In this document: positions 1-8,310 of the stretch, piece by piece
Layout of the letters: every line of letters starts with the position of its first letter
Numbering within the stretch: the first letter of the stretch is position 1
Assembly: GCA_900642245.1 (NCBI GenBank)
Contig: CAAAJI010000078.1
Coordinates: 153,390-164,523, forward strand
DNA: 11,134 nt
DNA from: Fragilaria radians
Taxonomy: Eukaryota > Bacillariophyta > Fragilariophyceae > Fragilariales > Fragilariaceae
Direction: 5' to 3'
The notes under the pieces: model-generated
Told to the model about the DNA's origin: nothing
Seen by the model: the letters and a program-made list of their open reading frames with translations, nothing else
The model's database searches: none
Made by a program: the position numbers and the translations under genes

Positions 1-1373
1 CAATCAATCTTTGATTGATCAAAGAAGGATAATCGCATGAGAATGTGATTGTAAATATTCATGTTAGAATCAGCTAGCAAGGTATCCTATACGCAATCAC
101 TAAGAACTCAAACCGAGTAGATGCGCTTTCAAAAAATCACAATCGCTGATAAATGGTTTAGCTCACACGACGTAAGCAATACCAAATATCAATTAATAAA
201 GAACTAGGTAAAGAGTTTTGAAACATGGTAATTTCTGTTGAAAGGCTTATCCGTGAGATTATGAAAATGGGACACTTGCTCCTTCATAAATCTTGAAGAA
301 ATGACAACAAGCACAAGATAAAGGCACAAATTGGATTTTTCCTCGATTACAAATTGCAACTTACGTAGATAAATTAATAATTTGTACATCAGGATTACTT
401 TATAGTACTTAAATATCATTATACTATAGAATAGCTTTTCATCATTCACTAGGCCTAGAAATGATGACTTTAGATATTGATACTTTTACCTCAATCATAT
501 TTATTCGTTTCTGAGTATAAGACACAAAAATCTATACTATACATTTGGTCTGTCTACTCATAGATGGCAGTACGAGATAAATAGTTATTTTTCTAGAGAT
601 AATATTCATTCAATCTCGTTCAACTTTATGACTTCTCTACTCTAGTCGGCATGCTGATTAGATTATTGGAGATTGACTCGCATTTCAAATTAGAAAGTCT
701 CCCAAGGAACACTTTGGGATCCTTAGATTTTTTGTCCAGATTAGTTATACTACTTTGCATAAGTAGTCAACTTCGGTATTGCATAGTTCCATGCCCTACA
801 CAAATTAGGGTATTCACATCGAAATCAGCAAGGTAGTTTTAAATTCCGTTTCTGTGACTTATTCACTTCTCATTCACGTAATACCCTTGAACGTCTGCCT
901 CTAAGGTGATGCCATATTTACTCCTAGTTGATAGAAGGGCATTGGACTACGTTAAACATATCCTTGATTAAATTATATCTCAAATATTCTCCGTTTAGAA
1001 AGCATTGACTTTTTTTATTCATACGTAACCAATATGTCTGTACAATTATTTTTGAATCACAAGGGTGAAATAAAATGCAAAGTATACTGTACGATCTTGT
1101 ATACCTTCAATTTTAAATAAGTTGCAACAACTTTGCGATCTATTCTTCACTTCTCTACCCCTCAGCACGGCTCATAAGTTAATTATGTTACGCCACTAAT
1201 CCAAAAGGAGTGCAATTATAGTAGTATTACCCATTGGTTCTATGATACGGTAACTACCATAAAGAAAAAGTGTATTTGACCATTTAAATATTCGCATAAG
1301 GATATATCTTCAGTAAATTGAGTTTGATCTATAGGATTTTCCAAGAAATATATCAAAGTGTGACTATGAAAGC

Positions 1374-1461
1374 ATTTCAGTTCTTCACAAATTGATGACA
1401 GCATACATACGGTGATTTTAGAAATATTTCAGTTCTTTACAAATTGATGACAGTATACATA
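1374..1461. repeat. 36-bp direct repeat, two copies with 52-bp period
   Basis: Copy 1 (1374-1409) and copy 2 (1426-1461) both start ATTTCAGTTCTT and contain ACAAATTGATGACAG. They match at 34 of 36 positions, and both differences are C/T. The 16 bp between them are unrelated. There are only two copies, so this is neither a microsatellite nor a CRISPR array. No function is visible; it may be a local tandem duplication. Confidence 0.85.
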
Positions 1462-2000
1462 AATCCAGACAATTTTTCGTTAAATTTAACGAGATAGCTA
1501 CTTTCAGCCCGTCGTATTGGCAGATTAGATGACAATGTTCCAACATCTTTGGCTTCAATCTTCTTTGAATTACGGTGCATTACTTTTCAGGAATATCTTG
1601 GGTTCAAAATCGTAATTGATAAAGTTATTCTATCACTTACAAAAAGTTAGCTTATACTTTAAACGACACATGATATTTTGGTATGCGAATGCAACTTAAT
1701 AGAGGGTAGATATTCGGGAGAAGGATGTAGTGATTCGTACAAAGCTACCTAGAACCACTGACTGTTAGGCGCCTTAGTGAAAGGTAATGCCGAGCCTATA
1801 ATAGAAAATTGAGATATATGGCTTTCTTCTAGGTTAGGTGTTAGCTAACCTTTGATACAATCTATTATTTATGAATCATATGCCATAACATTTTCAAGAT
1901 GAAGATGAAACTTCGATCTTTTATGTTTCAAACAATAGGAGAGACTTTACGTAGAAGATCAAGATAGCTTATTCGTTTCAATTGATTCATTGATTAATTT

Positions 2001-2395
2001 TTGGAGAAATCCTTTGTCCTTGCACAAAATAGTGACCGACCTCCTATTTTGCGGGCACTTGAAATTCACCATTCAAGAAATCTCACTTCAGCGAGCCAAG
2101 CATATGCCACCAGGAGTGCTTTCAAAGTGATTGACATGAAACTGAATAGACAAGCTACTGGCACTGCAAATTATGTTCAAGGCTCAATGTATTCTTCAAC
2201 ACTGGTCGCATCAAAAGTAATAGCTTCAGTACAATAAATCAGGAAACATCTAAAGTAAGTAGGCCAGAGGAATAAGACCAACAAGTTACCATGCATACTT
2301 ACAAGAGAGTTAGGAATGGCTGCAGTGATATCTTTCTCTCTGGGGCCTTGGCAAGTTTGATCAACTTTATCAGTGTTTGAAACAACAAGATTCAT
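2001..2395. other. Coding-like patch, possible gene fragment or exon
   Basis: This stretch is less AT-rich than its surroundings and has partly overlapping open frames on both strands. On the plus strand, 2001-2237 is open for 78 codons with a mixed, protein-like composition (it contains RPPILRALEIHHS), but it begins with TTG. On the minus strand, 2395-2177 is open and begins with ATG. It includes VDQTCQGPREKD and, right after IPNSL, a good splice donor (GTAAGT on the minus strand, near 2304). A candidate acceptor CTTTAG lies 53 nt on, but splicing there would meet a stop after seven codons. I do not recognise either product. It may be a decayed gene, one exon of a real gene, or chance. Confidence 0.2.
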
Positions 2396-4226
2396 GCAAA
2401 TGGTTCATGCGCGCCTTAGTCTTTGTATTCAATTATTTTGAGCGCTAGCTTTCATTATTACAATCTCATTCTAAAAGAAAAACTGGTCTTAGGTCAGTAC
2501 ATCTGATTGAACAAGACGTTTCTATGCCTATTGAAGATTAGCTCTTGGGAATAGAAAGGCTCTGTATGAAAGAAGAAAGTAGAGATTCTCACATCTCTGC
2601 AAAGACTTGATTGTAAAATTTTATGCGTATAAAAACTAGAACGGAATATACCCTTCGTAAGATTCTAAGATTAAGTGCAACATCCAGTAATCTAGCAGTA
2701 CACACAAGATCAAATGGAAAGTTTTAAAAAAGCACGTTCGAGAAACTTGACCATGATTATAATTAGTTTTGCCATGATCTGAGAAGTTGCTGCAAAATGT
2801 CTTGCTTTATAAACTTCAAGGCTGTCTAAAAAATCAAGCTCTTGGAAGTTAAGAACCGAAATAATTACCTTACCTCGATACTTAGCTAAACTGATGTCAG
2901 CATTGGATTGCCATCATAAGGCGACTATGGGTAAAAGCATAGATTAAGGAATATGAACTACCCTAAATTTCAACAATGAATGAATTACAAGGGGAAATAC
3001 CAATGTCCTAATGTTACATCTGAATTAAATTAATAAAGGAGTAGTGTAGTCATGTTACGCACAAAAAACGTATGATCTTTGAAAAACTGTTTTCCTTTTG
3101 AAAAACAAGAAACAGTGTAAATTTTGGTGACAGATGAATGTCACCTCGTGAAAAAGACTAGATCAAATGAGAATAAAATATTACCTTCAGATAACCATTC
3201 TTGTTGCTTTGCTTAGAGCTTTGTTATTGCTACGGGGCAGTCTTAAAAAGTGATGTAAACAGGATTTACACCTTTCTCAGGTTATCTCTACTCATGATCA
3301 GTGCCAACAATTGACTTCAAATCTCTAACTCGTGTTGCGCTCTGTATTCTTGAAAAAAGATTCAATTAATCATCCTGTCGTGAATATCTGAACAATGAAC
3401 CTACACTCATCCTGAAGAATTATTGGACAACAAAGGTAGGAGATCTCATGATAATTTGTTACTGCACTGTAACATCTTAAGCTTTTGTTTTGCTCGTGAA
3501 AGATTGTAGCAACAATCGCACTTTCTTCCTGATATTTTCTTCAATTGTAGCCTGTATGACTTTGATTAAGATTATAGAAACTATGGTATTGTACGATCTA
3601 GGTGAAATGAACTTTTTTGACCTACATAACTTCATCAATGTAGCTACTTATCGATACCCTTCATCAAATCATAAATCTAGTTCCGCTACGTCAACTGCCT
3701 GATTATTTTGCAACACCTCTTCTTGTAACTATACCGATGCTTTTCCCTGTTGACCAAGCATTCTACTACGCGTGAGAGAAGCCATGTATCAATCTACATA
3801 GTGAGGAACGAAAAAATAAAGTTAGACCTTAGTAGACTTTTGTCTCGAGACTTAAATATCCGTAAAGCTTGTCTTTTTCCAGCAGTCTCACATATTGCTC
3901 TAGCTTGATTAATACTCCGTACTATATGACGCTATAACATCCTCAATCTTGATTATCTTGGATTGATGTTAGAACGTTTTAGGACAGTTTGTACATCACC
4001 ATAGAGCTTTTATTCCACAAAGCATCCCAATTGCAAATACGGGTAATTCCTAACCCAATATTTTACATCAGATGACCTAAGTTCTTTTTTGGTTTCTGAT
4101 GAAAAAAGGTCACTGGTGATATATCGTCATGTACATGATGTGAATTCCTTGTACACCTTTTATGATCTAAAACTAGCACTAGAATTGAATCTATACTTTC
4201 ACAACTTGCATCTTTGCGAAATGAGT

Positions 4227-4242
4227 GGATTTTGTAAAATCC
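4227..4242 (-). promoter_or_regulatory. Putative histone 3'-UTR stem-loop of H2A
   Basis: On the H2A sense (minus) strand this reads GGATTTTACAAAATCC. It folds as a 6-bp stem GGATTT/AAATCC with loop TACA (or a 7-bp stem with a 2-nt loop) and starts 51 nt after the stop codon. It is flanked by AAAACC upstream and AC downstream, exactly as at the H2B element. The size (6-bp stem, 4-nt loop, GG...CC ends, T-rich 5' side, A-rich 3' side) parallels the metazoan histone mRNA stem-loop bound by SLBP. I see no AATAAA between the H2A stop and this hairpin. The histone-processing role is inferred from position and shape. Confidence 0.6.
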
Positions 4243-4293
4243 GGTTTTCATACTCGTCATTTGCACGATGATAATTCTTGTAAATGAATGTAA

Positions 4294-4671
4294 CTACTTG
4301 GTGGTGCTTTTCTTTGGAAGGAGGACTGCATGAATATTTGGTAGAACACCTCCAGAGGCAATCGTAACGCCACCCAATAGTTTGTTTAATTCCTCGTCGT
4401 TTTTGATGGCTAGAGTCAAGTGACGAGGAACAATACGAGTTTTTTTATTATCACGAGCTGCGTTACCTGCCAACTCAAGGATCTCTGCACAGAGATATTC
4501 TAGAACGGCAGCCAAATACACTGGAGCTCCAGCTCCCATACGAGTTGCATACTTTCCTTGTCGAAGGTATCTGCCGATACGACCAACTGGAAACTGAAGA
4601 CCCGCTTTCGCTGACGCGGTGGTAGATTTTTTCTCTCCACGACCTCCCTTGCCTTTTCCTTTTCCTGACAT
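4294..4671 (-). CDS. Histone H2A, canonical core histone
   Basis: This 125-residue intronless gene encodes histone H2A, which pairs with H2B in the nucleosome core. The basic N-terminal tail (SGKGKGKGGRG) is followed by the H2A signature AGLQFPVGRIGRYL (residues 23-36), the histone fold, and the C-terminal docking segment ending VLPNIHAVLLPKK. The nucleosome acidic-patch residues are all present (E58, E63, E66, D92, E93, E94). The tail ends KKSTTK without an SQ(E/D)-hydrophobic motif, so this is not an H2A.X type, and nothing suggests H2A.Z. The start is the ATG at 4671, giving the usual MSGKGK beginning; an overlapping frame reaching 4708 is a shadow. It is transcribed divergently from H2B, with 186 bp between the start codons, and its 3' UTR carries the hairpin at 4227-4242. 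It probably peaks in S phase (inference from family and promoter). Confidence 0.97.
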   Translation of the reverse strand: MSGKGKGKGGRGEKKSTTASAKAGLQFPVGRIGRYLRQGKYATRMGAGAPVYLAAVLEYLCAEILELAGNAARDNKKTRIVPRHLTLAIKNDEELNKLLGGVTIASGGVLPNIHAVLLPKKSTTK

Positions 4672-4857
4672 CGTTGCTTTCTTGGTTAATTGTTTTTTGT
4701 GATCGCACTATCTTGAGGCAGTACGTAAGGTCGCGCTCGAAAACCTTAGCTTGAAATAATTCCTAAGTGTCTGTCTGCGACCGCTTAGAGTTTTGTTCAA
4801 ATTGGCGCGTGTTCAACACTCCATTGTTGTATTGCACATTAAAAATTATTGAACATC
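4672..4857. promoter_or_regulatory. Bidirectional H2A/H2B promoter
   Basis: These 186 bp separate the two divergent histone start codons and must hold both promoters and both 5' UTRs. The centre contains an inverted pair, GGTCGC at 4729-4734 and GCGACC at 4777-4782, roughly symmetric between the genes. An E2F-like site, ATTGGCGC, lies at 4801-4808 and its first five bases also read as an inverted CCAAT box. I see no clear TATA box for either gene. Shared control of H2A and H2B from one short promoter is common in eukaryotes and keeps the dimer partners in balance. Transcription start sites cannot be placed from the sequence. Confidence 0.8.
4801..4808 (+). promoter_or_regulatory. E2F-like site in histone promoter
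   Basis: ATTGGCGC fits the E2F consensus WTTSSCSS at all eight positions and is followed by GTG. E2F/DP factors drive G1/S genes in animals, plants and many algae, so a site 50 bp upstream of the H2B ATG is plausible for S-phase control. ATTGG at 4801-4805 is also an inverted CCAAT box, so an NF-Y-type factor is an alternative. A single 8-bp match is weak evidence on its own. Confidence 0.4.
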
Positions 4858-5292
4858 ATGGCGAAGACACCATCTAAGCAATCTGCTAAGGCTCCTAAGA
4901 AGGCCTCGACTGGAACAACTAAGAGCAAGAAGCGTATTGAAACATACTCCTCCTATATCTACAAAGTTCTGAAGCAGGTCCATCCTGATACCGGAATTTC
5001 CAAGAAGGGAATGTCAATCATGAATTCCTTCATCAACGACATCTTTGAGCGTATTGCTGGTGAGGCAGGAAAGCTGGCTACATACAACAAGAAAGCGACT
5101 TTGTAAGTGAATATTTGAATAAATGATGTAAAGTTTTACAATACTAATGCGAATTATACATATCGTGAAATGATGTAATGTAGATCAAGCCGAGAAATTC
5201 AGACTGCTGTCCGTCTCATGCTTCCAGGCGAACTCGCCAAGCATGCAGTAAGCGAGGGAACCAAAGCCGTTACCAAATTCTCCTCCGCCTAA
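4858..5292 (+). CDS. Histone H2B, two exons
   Basis: The spliced gene (exon 1 at 4858-5102, exon 2 at 5184-5292) encodes a 117-residue H2B, the dimer partner of H2A. A short Lys/Ala/Pro-rich tail is followed by the H2B fold with signatures YSSYIYKVLKQVHPDTGIS and SIMNSFINDIFERIA. Exon 2 gives SSREIQTAVRLMLPGELAKH and ends AVTKFSSA, where K113 matches the conserved ubiquitylated lysine (K120 in human H2B). The ATG at 4858 is chosen because it gives the family start MAKTPSK; the frame extends upstream to a TTG at 4849 but that adds nothing family-like. The intron splits a leucine codon (TT/A). The length is normal for algal H2B. Downstream lie AATAAA at 5333 and the hairpin at 5348. An intron is unusual for a replication-type histone gene in animals. 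Confidence 0.97.
5103..5183 (+). other. 81-nt GT-AG intron in H2B
   Basis: The donor is TT/GTAAGT and the acceptor is ATGTAG/ATC. TACTAAT at 5142-5148 resembles the branch-point consensus TACTAAC, with the likely branch A at 5147, 36 nt from the acceptor. Removing exactly these 81 nt joins KKATL to SSREIQ, the unbroken core H2B sequence, which fixes both boundaries. Unspliced, the frame ends at TAA just inside the donor (5104-5106). Confidence 0.95.
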
Positions 5293-5332
5293 ATTCCAGT
5301 TGGGTGCATGGAACCAATTGAAGATTTACAGA

Positions 5333-5338
5333 AATAAA
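5333..5338 (+). promoter_or_regulatory. AATAAA downstream of H2B
   Basis: AATAAA lies 40 nt after the H2B stop and 9 nt before the 3' hairpin. If used for polyadenylation, cleavage would fall in or just past the hairpin, so the message could carry both signals. No equivalent hexamer lies between the H2A stop and its hairpin. Confidence 0.4.
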
Positions 5339-5347
5339 GCCAAAACC

Positions 5348-5363
5348 GGATTTTACAAAATCC
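5348..5363 (+). promoter_or_regulatory. Putative histone 3'-UTR stem-loop of H2B
   Basis: GGATTTTACAAAATCC starts 55 nt after the H2B stop. It is identical over 16 nt to the H2A element on that gene's own sense strand, including the asymmetric loop centre AC. The flanks AAAACC (5') and AC (3') are shared too. The stem is GGATTT/AAATCC and the loop TACA. CAAAGA follows 11 nt downstream at 5375-5380. The arrangement resembles the metazoan stem-loop plus histone downstream element, though the nucleotide sequence differs. Function is inferred. Confidence 0.6.
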
Positions 5364-5777
5364 ACATTGATCATCAAAGACTTTTTTTGGATTTTGTGAT
5401 TTGGTGAGATTAGGGCTTTTGTCGTCCTACGAGGAAGTTCTTGGTGAAATTCTTGAAAAAGAAGGATCCTTTTCATGATATTTTAAGTTCTAGTCCAGTT
5501 ATTTGAAGCTGAGTTAAGTTGGGGTGGTCTTCAAAGACACGTTTTAATATTGATATCTCTAGTTAGGATGCCCATTGTGTACTACTGAGACTTACCAACC
5601 AAATGCATCTAAAAGCTTCAAGAATCTGATCTTGGTGTTCAATGTTTTGGGATGAAGTGATTTCCAGATGATTATTACAAGCGCTTTTGTTAGCCTTAAT
5701 ACTCTAGCTTTCTGTTAAGGCTTTTTGAAATTCAAATGGCTTAGGGCAACCTTATTCAGAGTCTTGAATGGCAAATA

Positions 5778-6134
5778 TTGTTTCGAGAAGCGAAGCCTGT
5801 GGAATATTGTGATTACGATATATTTGAAGAAGAAAAAGAGGAAATCCTCACGACGCGTCTCTTGTATTTTACTCTCTTGATTACATTCCATATACAATTA
5901 AACAGGCTCACTAGAATTAGATTTAAATACAGCGCTGATCTATGGCACTGTATCTTGATTCTTGAAATTCACGTTGGGTGCTACATGGAGTTTCAAAACT
6001 TACAAAATCAAAACACTATGTTTAAGGGCTCCACTATTGTCTTTTCACTCTGGACTGGGCTTCAAACTAACCTCATCACTAAATTAGGTGATCAACTATT
6101 GAGGCATCAATATCATCAAAAGATAATGCTTTGA
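5778..6134 (+). other. Weak open frame in left repeat arm, unrecognised
   Basis: A 118-codon open stretch contains EYCDYDIFEEEKEEILTTRL near its start and ends HQYHQKIML. It starts at TTG; the first internal ATG lies far downstream (before EFQNLQ). The right-arm copy has one extra C near the start (CCC instead of CC), which joins this frame to an upstream one. I recognise no domain. It is either part of a decayed mobile element, an exon, or chance in AT-rich DNA. Confidence 0.15.
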
Positions 6135-6503
6135 GGTAAATTGGGAGCAGGTGTGTTTAGTTATCCTATTCAATCATTGTGCTATTTTAAAGTATCACTG
6201 AATCCTACTCAAACTGACATACTCATACCGGTTGCCGTAGGCCAAGATTCAAGCAACATCCTTATTCATGCTCAATTCAGGAAACTTAAAAAAACTCTCC
6301 AACTGGTAAGTGAGAGTATATTGGTAATAATACTTCTCAAGAGCGCTCAAAACATATCTCCAAGAATGTTTGACTTTTAACCAGTTGAGTAAATTCAAAA
6401 TTTGCAAATGATTTGAATAGCTCAGTGGGTTGTAGCACAATTTACTACTTTATGCCAAGTAAAGGTATAATGATTTTGTTATAAAATTAAACTTAGTAAT
6501 CAC

Positions 6504-6519
6504 AAATTTTGTAAAATCC
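6504..6519 (-). repeat. Imperfect copy of the histone hairpin motif
   Basis: On the minus strand this reads GGATTTTACAAAATTT, matching 14 of 16 positions of the histone 3' hairpin, and is preceded by an A-run. The two changes break the outer G-C pairs. It is not next to a histone gene, and its mirror copy lies at 9911-9926. It shows that the motif may occur more widely in this genome, which weakens a strictly histone-specific reading. Confidence 0.5.
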
Positions 6520-6626
6520 TTTTTTTACAATTAATTGAATTTTAGCTCATCCGCTGTTTCTCTTTAGCACTAGCACAAGCAAGTACTTTGTCATCTATGA
6601 TATTGCATCACATTATAGTATTCAAC

Positions 6627-7025
6627 CTACTTATTTCTGTCAAGTCCATTTGAGATAAGCTTTGTTACAGCATAGTTGGCCGCTGTAACCAATTTTTCAT
6701 TGTTATACTGGTGTATATCAAACCTACCAGTTGCTGGGTCAATTGCTGTGACGTATTTGAAGATGAGATCCTTTTTTCCTTTTCTACGGATCGTGTATAG
6801 TGCTATCATGTCAATGCACATTTTGTCATAAGGGTTTGTTTCTACCTCCTTTGGTGGTAGCCAAACATACTTTGGGCTTTATTTTTGTTTCTTTGGCAAG
6901 TTGGGCATATTTGCACATAATTTGTGACCACCCCCTCATCTTGGGCCAGAATAAGTTGGGAGCAAGAGTTGCTTCTGCTCTGTTTATTCCCGGGTGATTC
7001 AGGCTAATATGATACCCATCAATTG
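6627..7025 (-). pseudogene. Ty3/gypsy integrase relic (zinc finger and first Asp)
   Basis: The N-terminal H2C2 zinc finger is visible: YH at 7009-7014, NHPGIN around 6988-6999, FWPKMR, and after a frameshift CPTCQ (CPTC codons at 6896-6907). A second frameshift leads to PPKEVETNPYDK, followed by MCIDMIALYTIRRKGKKD, whose CID aspartate (codon 6810-6812) is the first residue of the D,D-35-E triad. The frame continues through VTAIDPATGRF to GLDRNK and a stop. The second Asp and the Glu are absent, so only the first part of the catalytic core is left. The last 200 bp lie in the left repeat arm and are duplicated at 9595-9822. Confidence 0.88.
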
Positions 7026-7344
7026 CTTGTCATTTAACTCATTTGGAGTTATTATTTTATTATTGTAGCATCTAAGTGATCTAATTGTTTCCTTCGCAAG
7101 AAATTCTTCTTATTTTTCCTGCGGGCAGTATTTAAAGGTCTTCCTTTTAATGTGGATCACTCTGCTGTTCTAATTCCAAAGGTTTATATGTCAGGGATGG
7201 AAGTCAAATTAATGTCTATTCTTATGATAGTGTTTCTTGCATTCAACTAAAGCATGGAAATGAGTCCTCAGAATCCTCACAGGAAAAGGTTTGTATCTTG
7301 GATTTGCAGAATCCTTGTGGACTATTATTTGTTGACTTAAAAAG

Positions 7345-7515
7345 GGCTTCTAAATTCTTTGAGCGATTCTACAATGCATAGTAATTCTCGTTCTCTAGTA
7401 GTATATCGGTCTGCACCAGATTTAATTTCCTGCTAAAAAGGTATCAGGTTTTCCTTCTTGTGATATACAAGCGCCCGATGGGACTTTGCCACTATCTATA
7501 TTTATTTCAAATGGT
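7345..7515 (-). pseudogene. Ty3/gypsy RNase H relic
   Basis: The minus strand gives PFEINIDSG, GACISQEGKP, then after frameshifts SRKLN and RYTTRERELLCIVESLKEF, which is the usual gypsy RNase H wording (compare RYTTTERELL). RNase H removes the RNA template during reverse transcription. The Asp of IDSG sits where the first catalytic residue belongs. At least two frameshifts and a terminal stop make it non-functional. Confidence 0.85.
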
Positions 7516-7559
7516 TACTTAAAGTTTGGATATGCAAGCAATGCTTTTTTGCTATGAAC

Positions 7560-8090
7560 GTTTTCATGCCATCAAAGGCATTTTGACATTGCTTGGACCA
7601 CTCCAATTTAGTCTTAGCCAAGGTAAGGGAAGATATAGGTGCCAATAGGTGTGACTGTTGAGGCCACATGCCTATTTAATAGTGAACCATTCCTATGAAG
7701 CTTCTTAACTGCTTTCTAGTTCTTGGTGTGTGCATTTTCATTATGGCTTCCACTTTCTTGATAGTTGATCTAAACCCTTTTTCTATGTAAAAGGTATCCT
7801 AGATATTCAAGTTCATCATAGCAAAACAGTTTTTTGTGGCATTGATTTTCAGTCCTGCAATAGCCAAACTGGTGAACACTTCTTCTAATTGATTTAAAAT
7901 ATTCTCAAAGCTATCTTTAGAAACTTCTAAGATTCAATCGAGGTAGACTCTGGCAAACTCCAGGCCAAACATTACTACACTCATCTTCTCTTGGACACGT
8001 TGGTGCTAAGACATAATCCCATGGGAAGTCTTAAGTACTCAAATCTACCCTGGGGTAGTACAACAGTATCATGAAGTGGCATTCTGTTGC
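7560..8090 (-). pseudogene. Ty3/gypsy reverse transcriptase relic
   Basis: The minus strand shows LPQGRFEYLRLPMGL (around 8013-8065), the RT core before the active site, then LEFARVYLD followed directly by a TGA near 7934. The intact family motif there is YxDD, so the second catalytic aspartate is lost. Further on are GLKINATK, MHTPRTRKQLRSFIGMVHY with an in-frame TAA at 7676-7678, and LEWSKQCQNAFDGM, the typical RT-to-RNase H connection. Several frame changes separate these pieces. The family assignment is firm; the product is inactive. Confidence 0.9.
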
Positions 8091-8224
8091 AATCTTTTAT
8101 AATTTGCATGGCATTAATATTTTCCACTATATTCTAAATTATTTCATCATCTGCGGTCAAGGGATCTTGAGCAAAATGGAAATTGAGGCAGTATCCCATT
8201 GCACTTCAGCTATCTTGAAGTAGA

Positions 8225-8310
8225 TGTCAATTTCTATTTCACATATTCAATCTCCGCCAATCAAAATCACTGCACAACCTGAATCAAGCAAGATTCTCAT
8301 TCTTTTCCAG
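8225..8310 (-). pseudogene. Retropepsin-like protease relic
   Basis: The minus strand reads MRILLDSGCAVILIGGD and then a stop. D-S-G (codons at 8278-8286) is the active-site triad of retroviral-type aspartic proteases, set in the usual hydrophobic LLDSG context and followed by the second strand AVILIG. Its place between gag and RT fits a gypsy polyprotein. Only this short core is recognisable. Confidence 0.75.

Larger units (their letters stand above)
1..4210. other. AT-rich intergenic region with no recognisable gene
   Basis: I read all six frames and found no protein, tRNA or rRNA that I recognise. Open frames here are short (at most about 80 codons) and those I checked begin at non-ATG codons (for example 204-449 minus begins GTG, 3490-3702 plus begins TTG), as expected by chance. 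Exceptions worth noting are a 36-bp direct repeat pair at 1374-1461 and a less AT-rich, coding-like patch at 2001-2395, both listed separately. Small hairpins occur at 9-24, 1831-1851 and 3126-3145 but are unremarkable for this composition. Genes with several short exons could still be hidden here, because splice sites cannot be called reliably by eye. Confidence 0.6.
5296..6836. repeat. Left arm of a ~1.54-kb inverted repeat
   Basis: This arm is the reverse complement of 9595-11134. I compared it in 60-base blocks and found no substitution inside the arm, only three single-base length differences: CC versus CCC near 5794, AA versus A near 6343, and TTT versus TT near 6636. There is one mismatch at 6829, at the inner edge. 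The arm starts four bases after the H2B stop (set by the window end, not by a visible boundary) and ends inside the integrase relic. Apart from the H2B 3' signals, the integrase piece and one weak open frame, the 1.2 kb between 5381 and 6626 holds nothing I recognise. Confidence 0.97.

Noticed and set aside
9..24. CTTTGATTGATCAAAG palindrome, and similar short hairpins at 1831-1851 and 3126-3145
   Set aside because: Arms of 6-7 bp are expected by chance in 4 kb of AT-rich DNA and have no gene context.
204..449. Minus-strand 81-codon frame
   Set aside because: Begins with GTG, is rich in residues encoded by AT-rich codons, and matches nothing known.
4475..4708. Minus-strand frame overlapping H2A in another phase
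   Set aside because: It is a shadow of the H2A coding sequence; its product has no histone or other family features.
5270..5476. Minus-strand 68-codon frame antisense to the end of H2B exon 2, with a mirror starting near 10954
   Set aside because: No recognisable domain, and it runs through the hairpin and AATAAA of H2B. Likely chance.
6418..6500. TAGCTCAGTGGG at 6418-6429 matches a Pol III A box and resembles a tRNA D-arm (mirror copy in right arm)
   Set aside because: The D-stem does not close, no anticodon stem or T-arm forms, and there is no GGTTCGANNCC-like B box downstream. Not a tRNA; at best a very old tRNA-derived relic.
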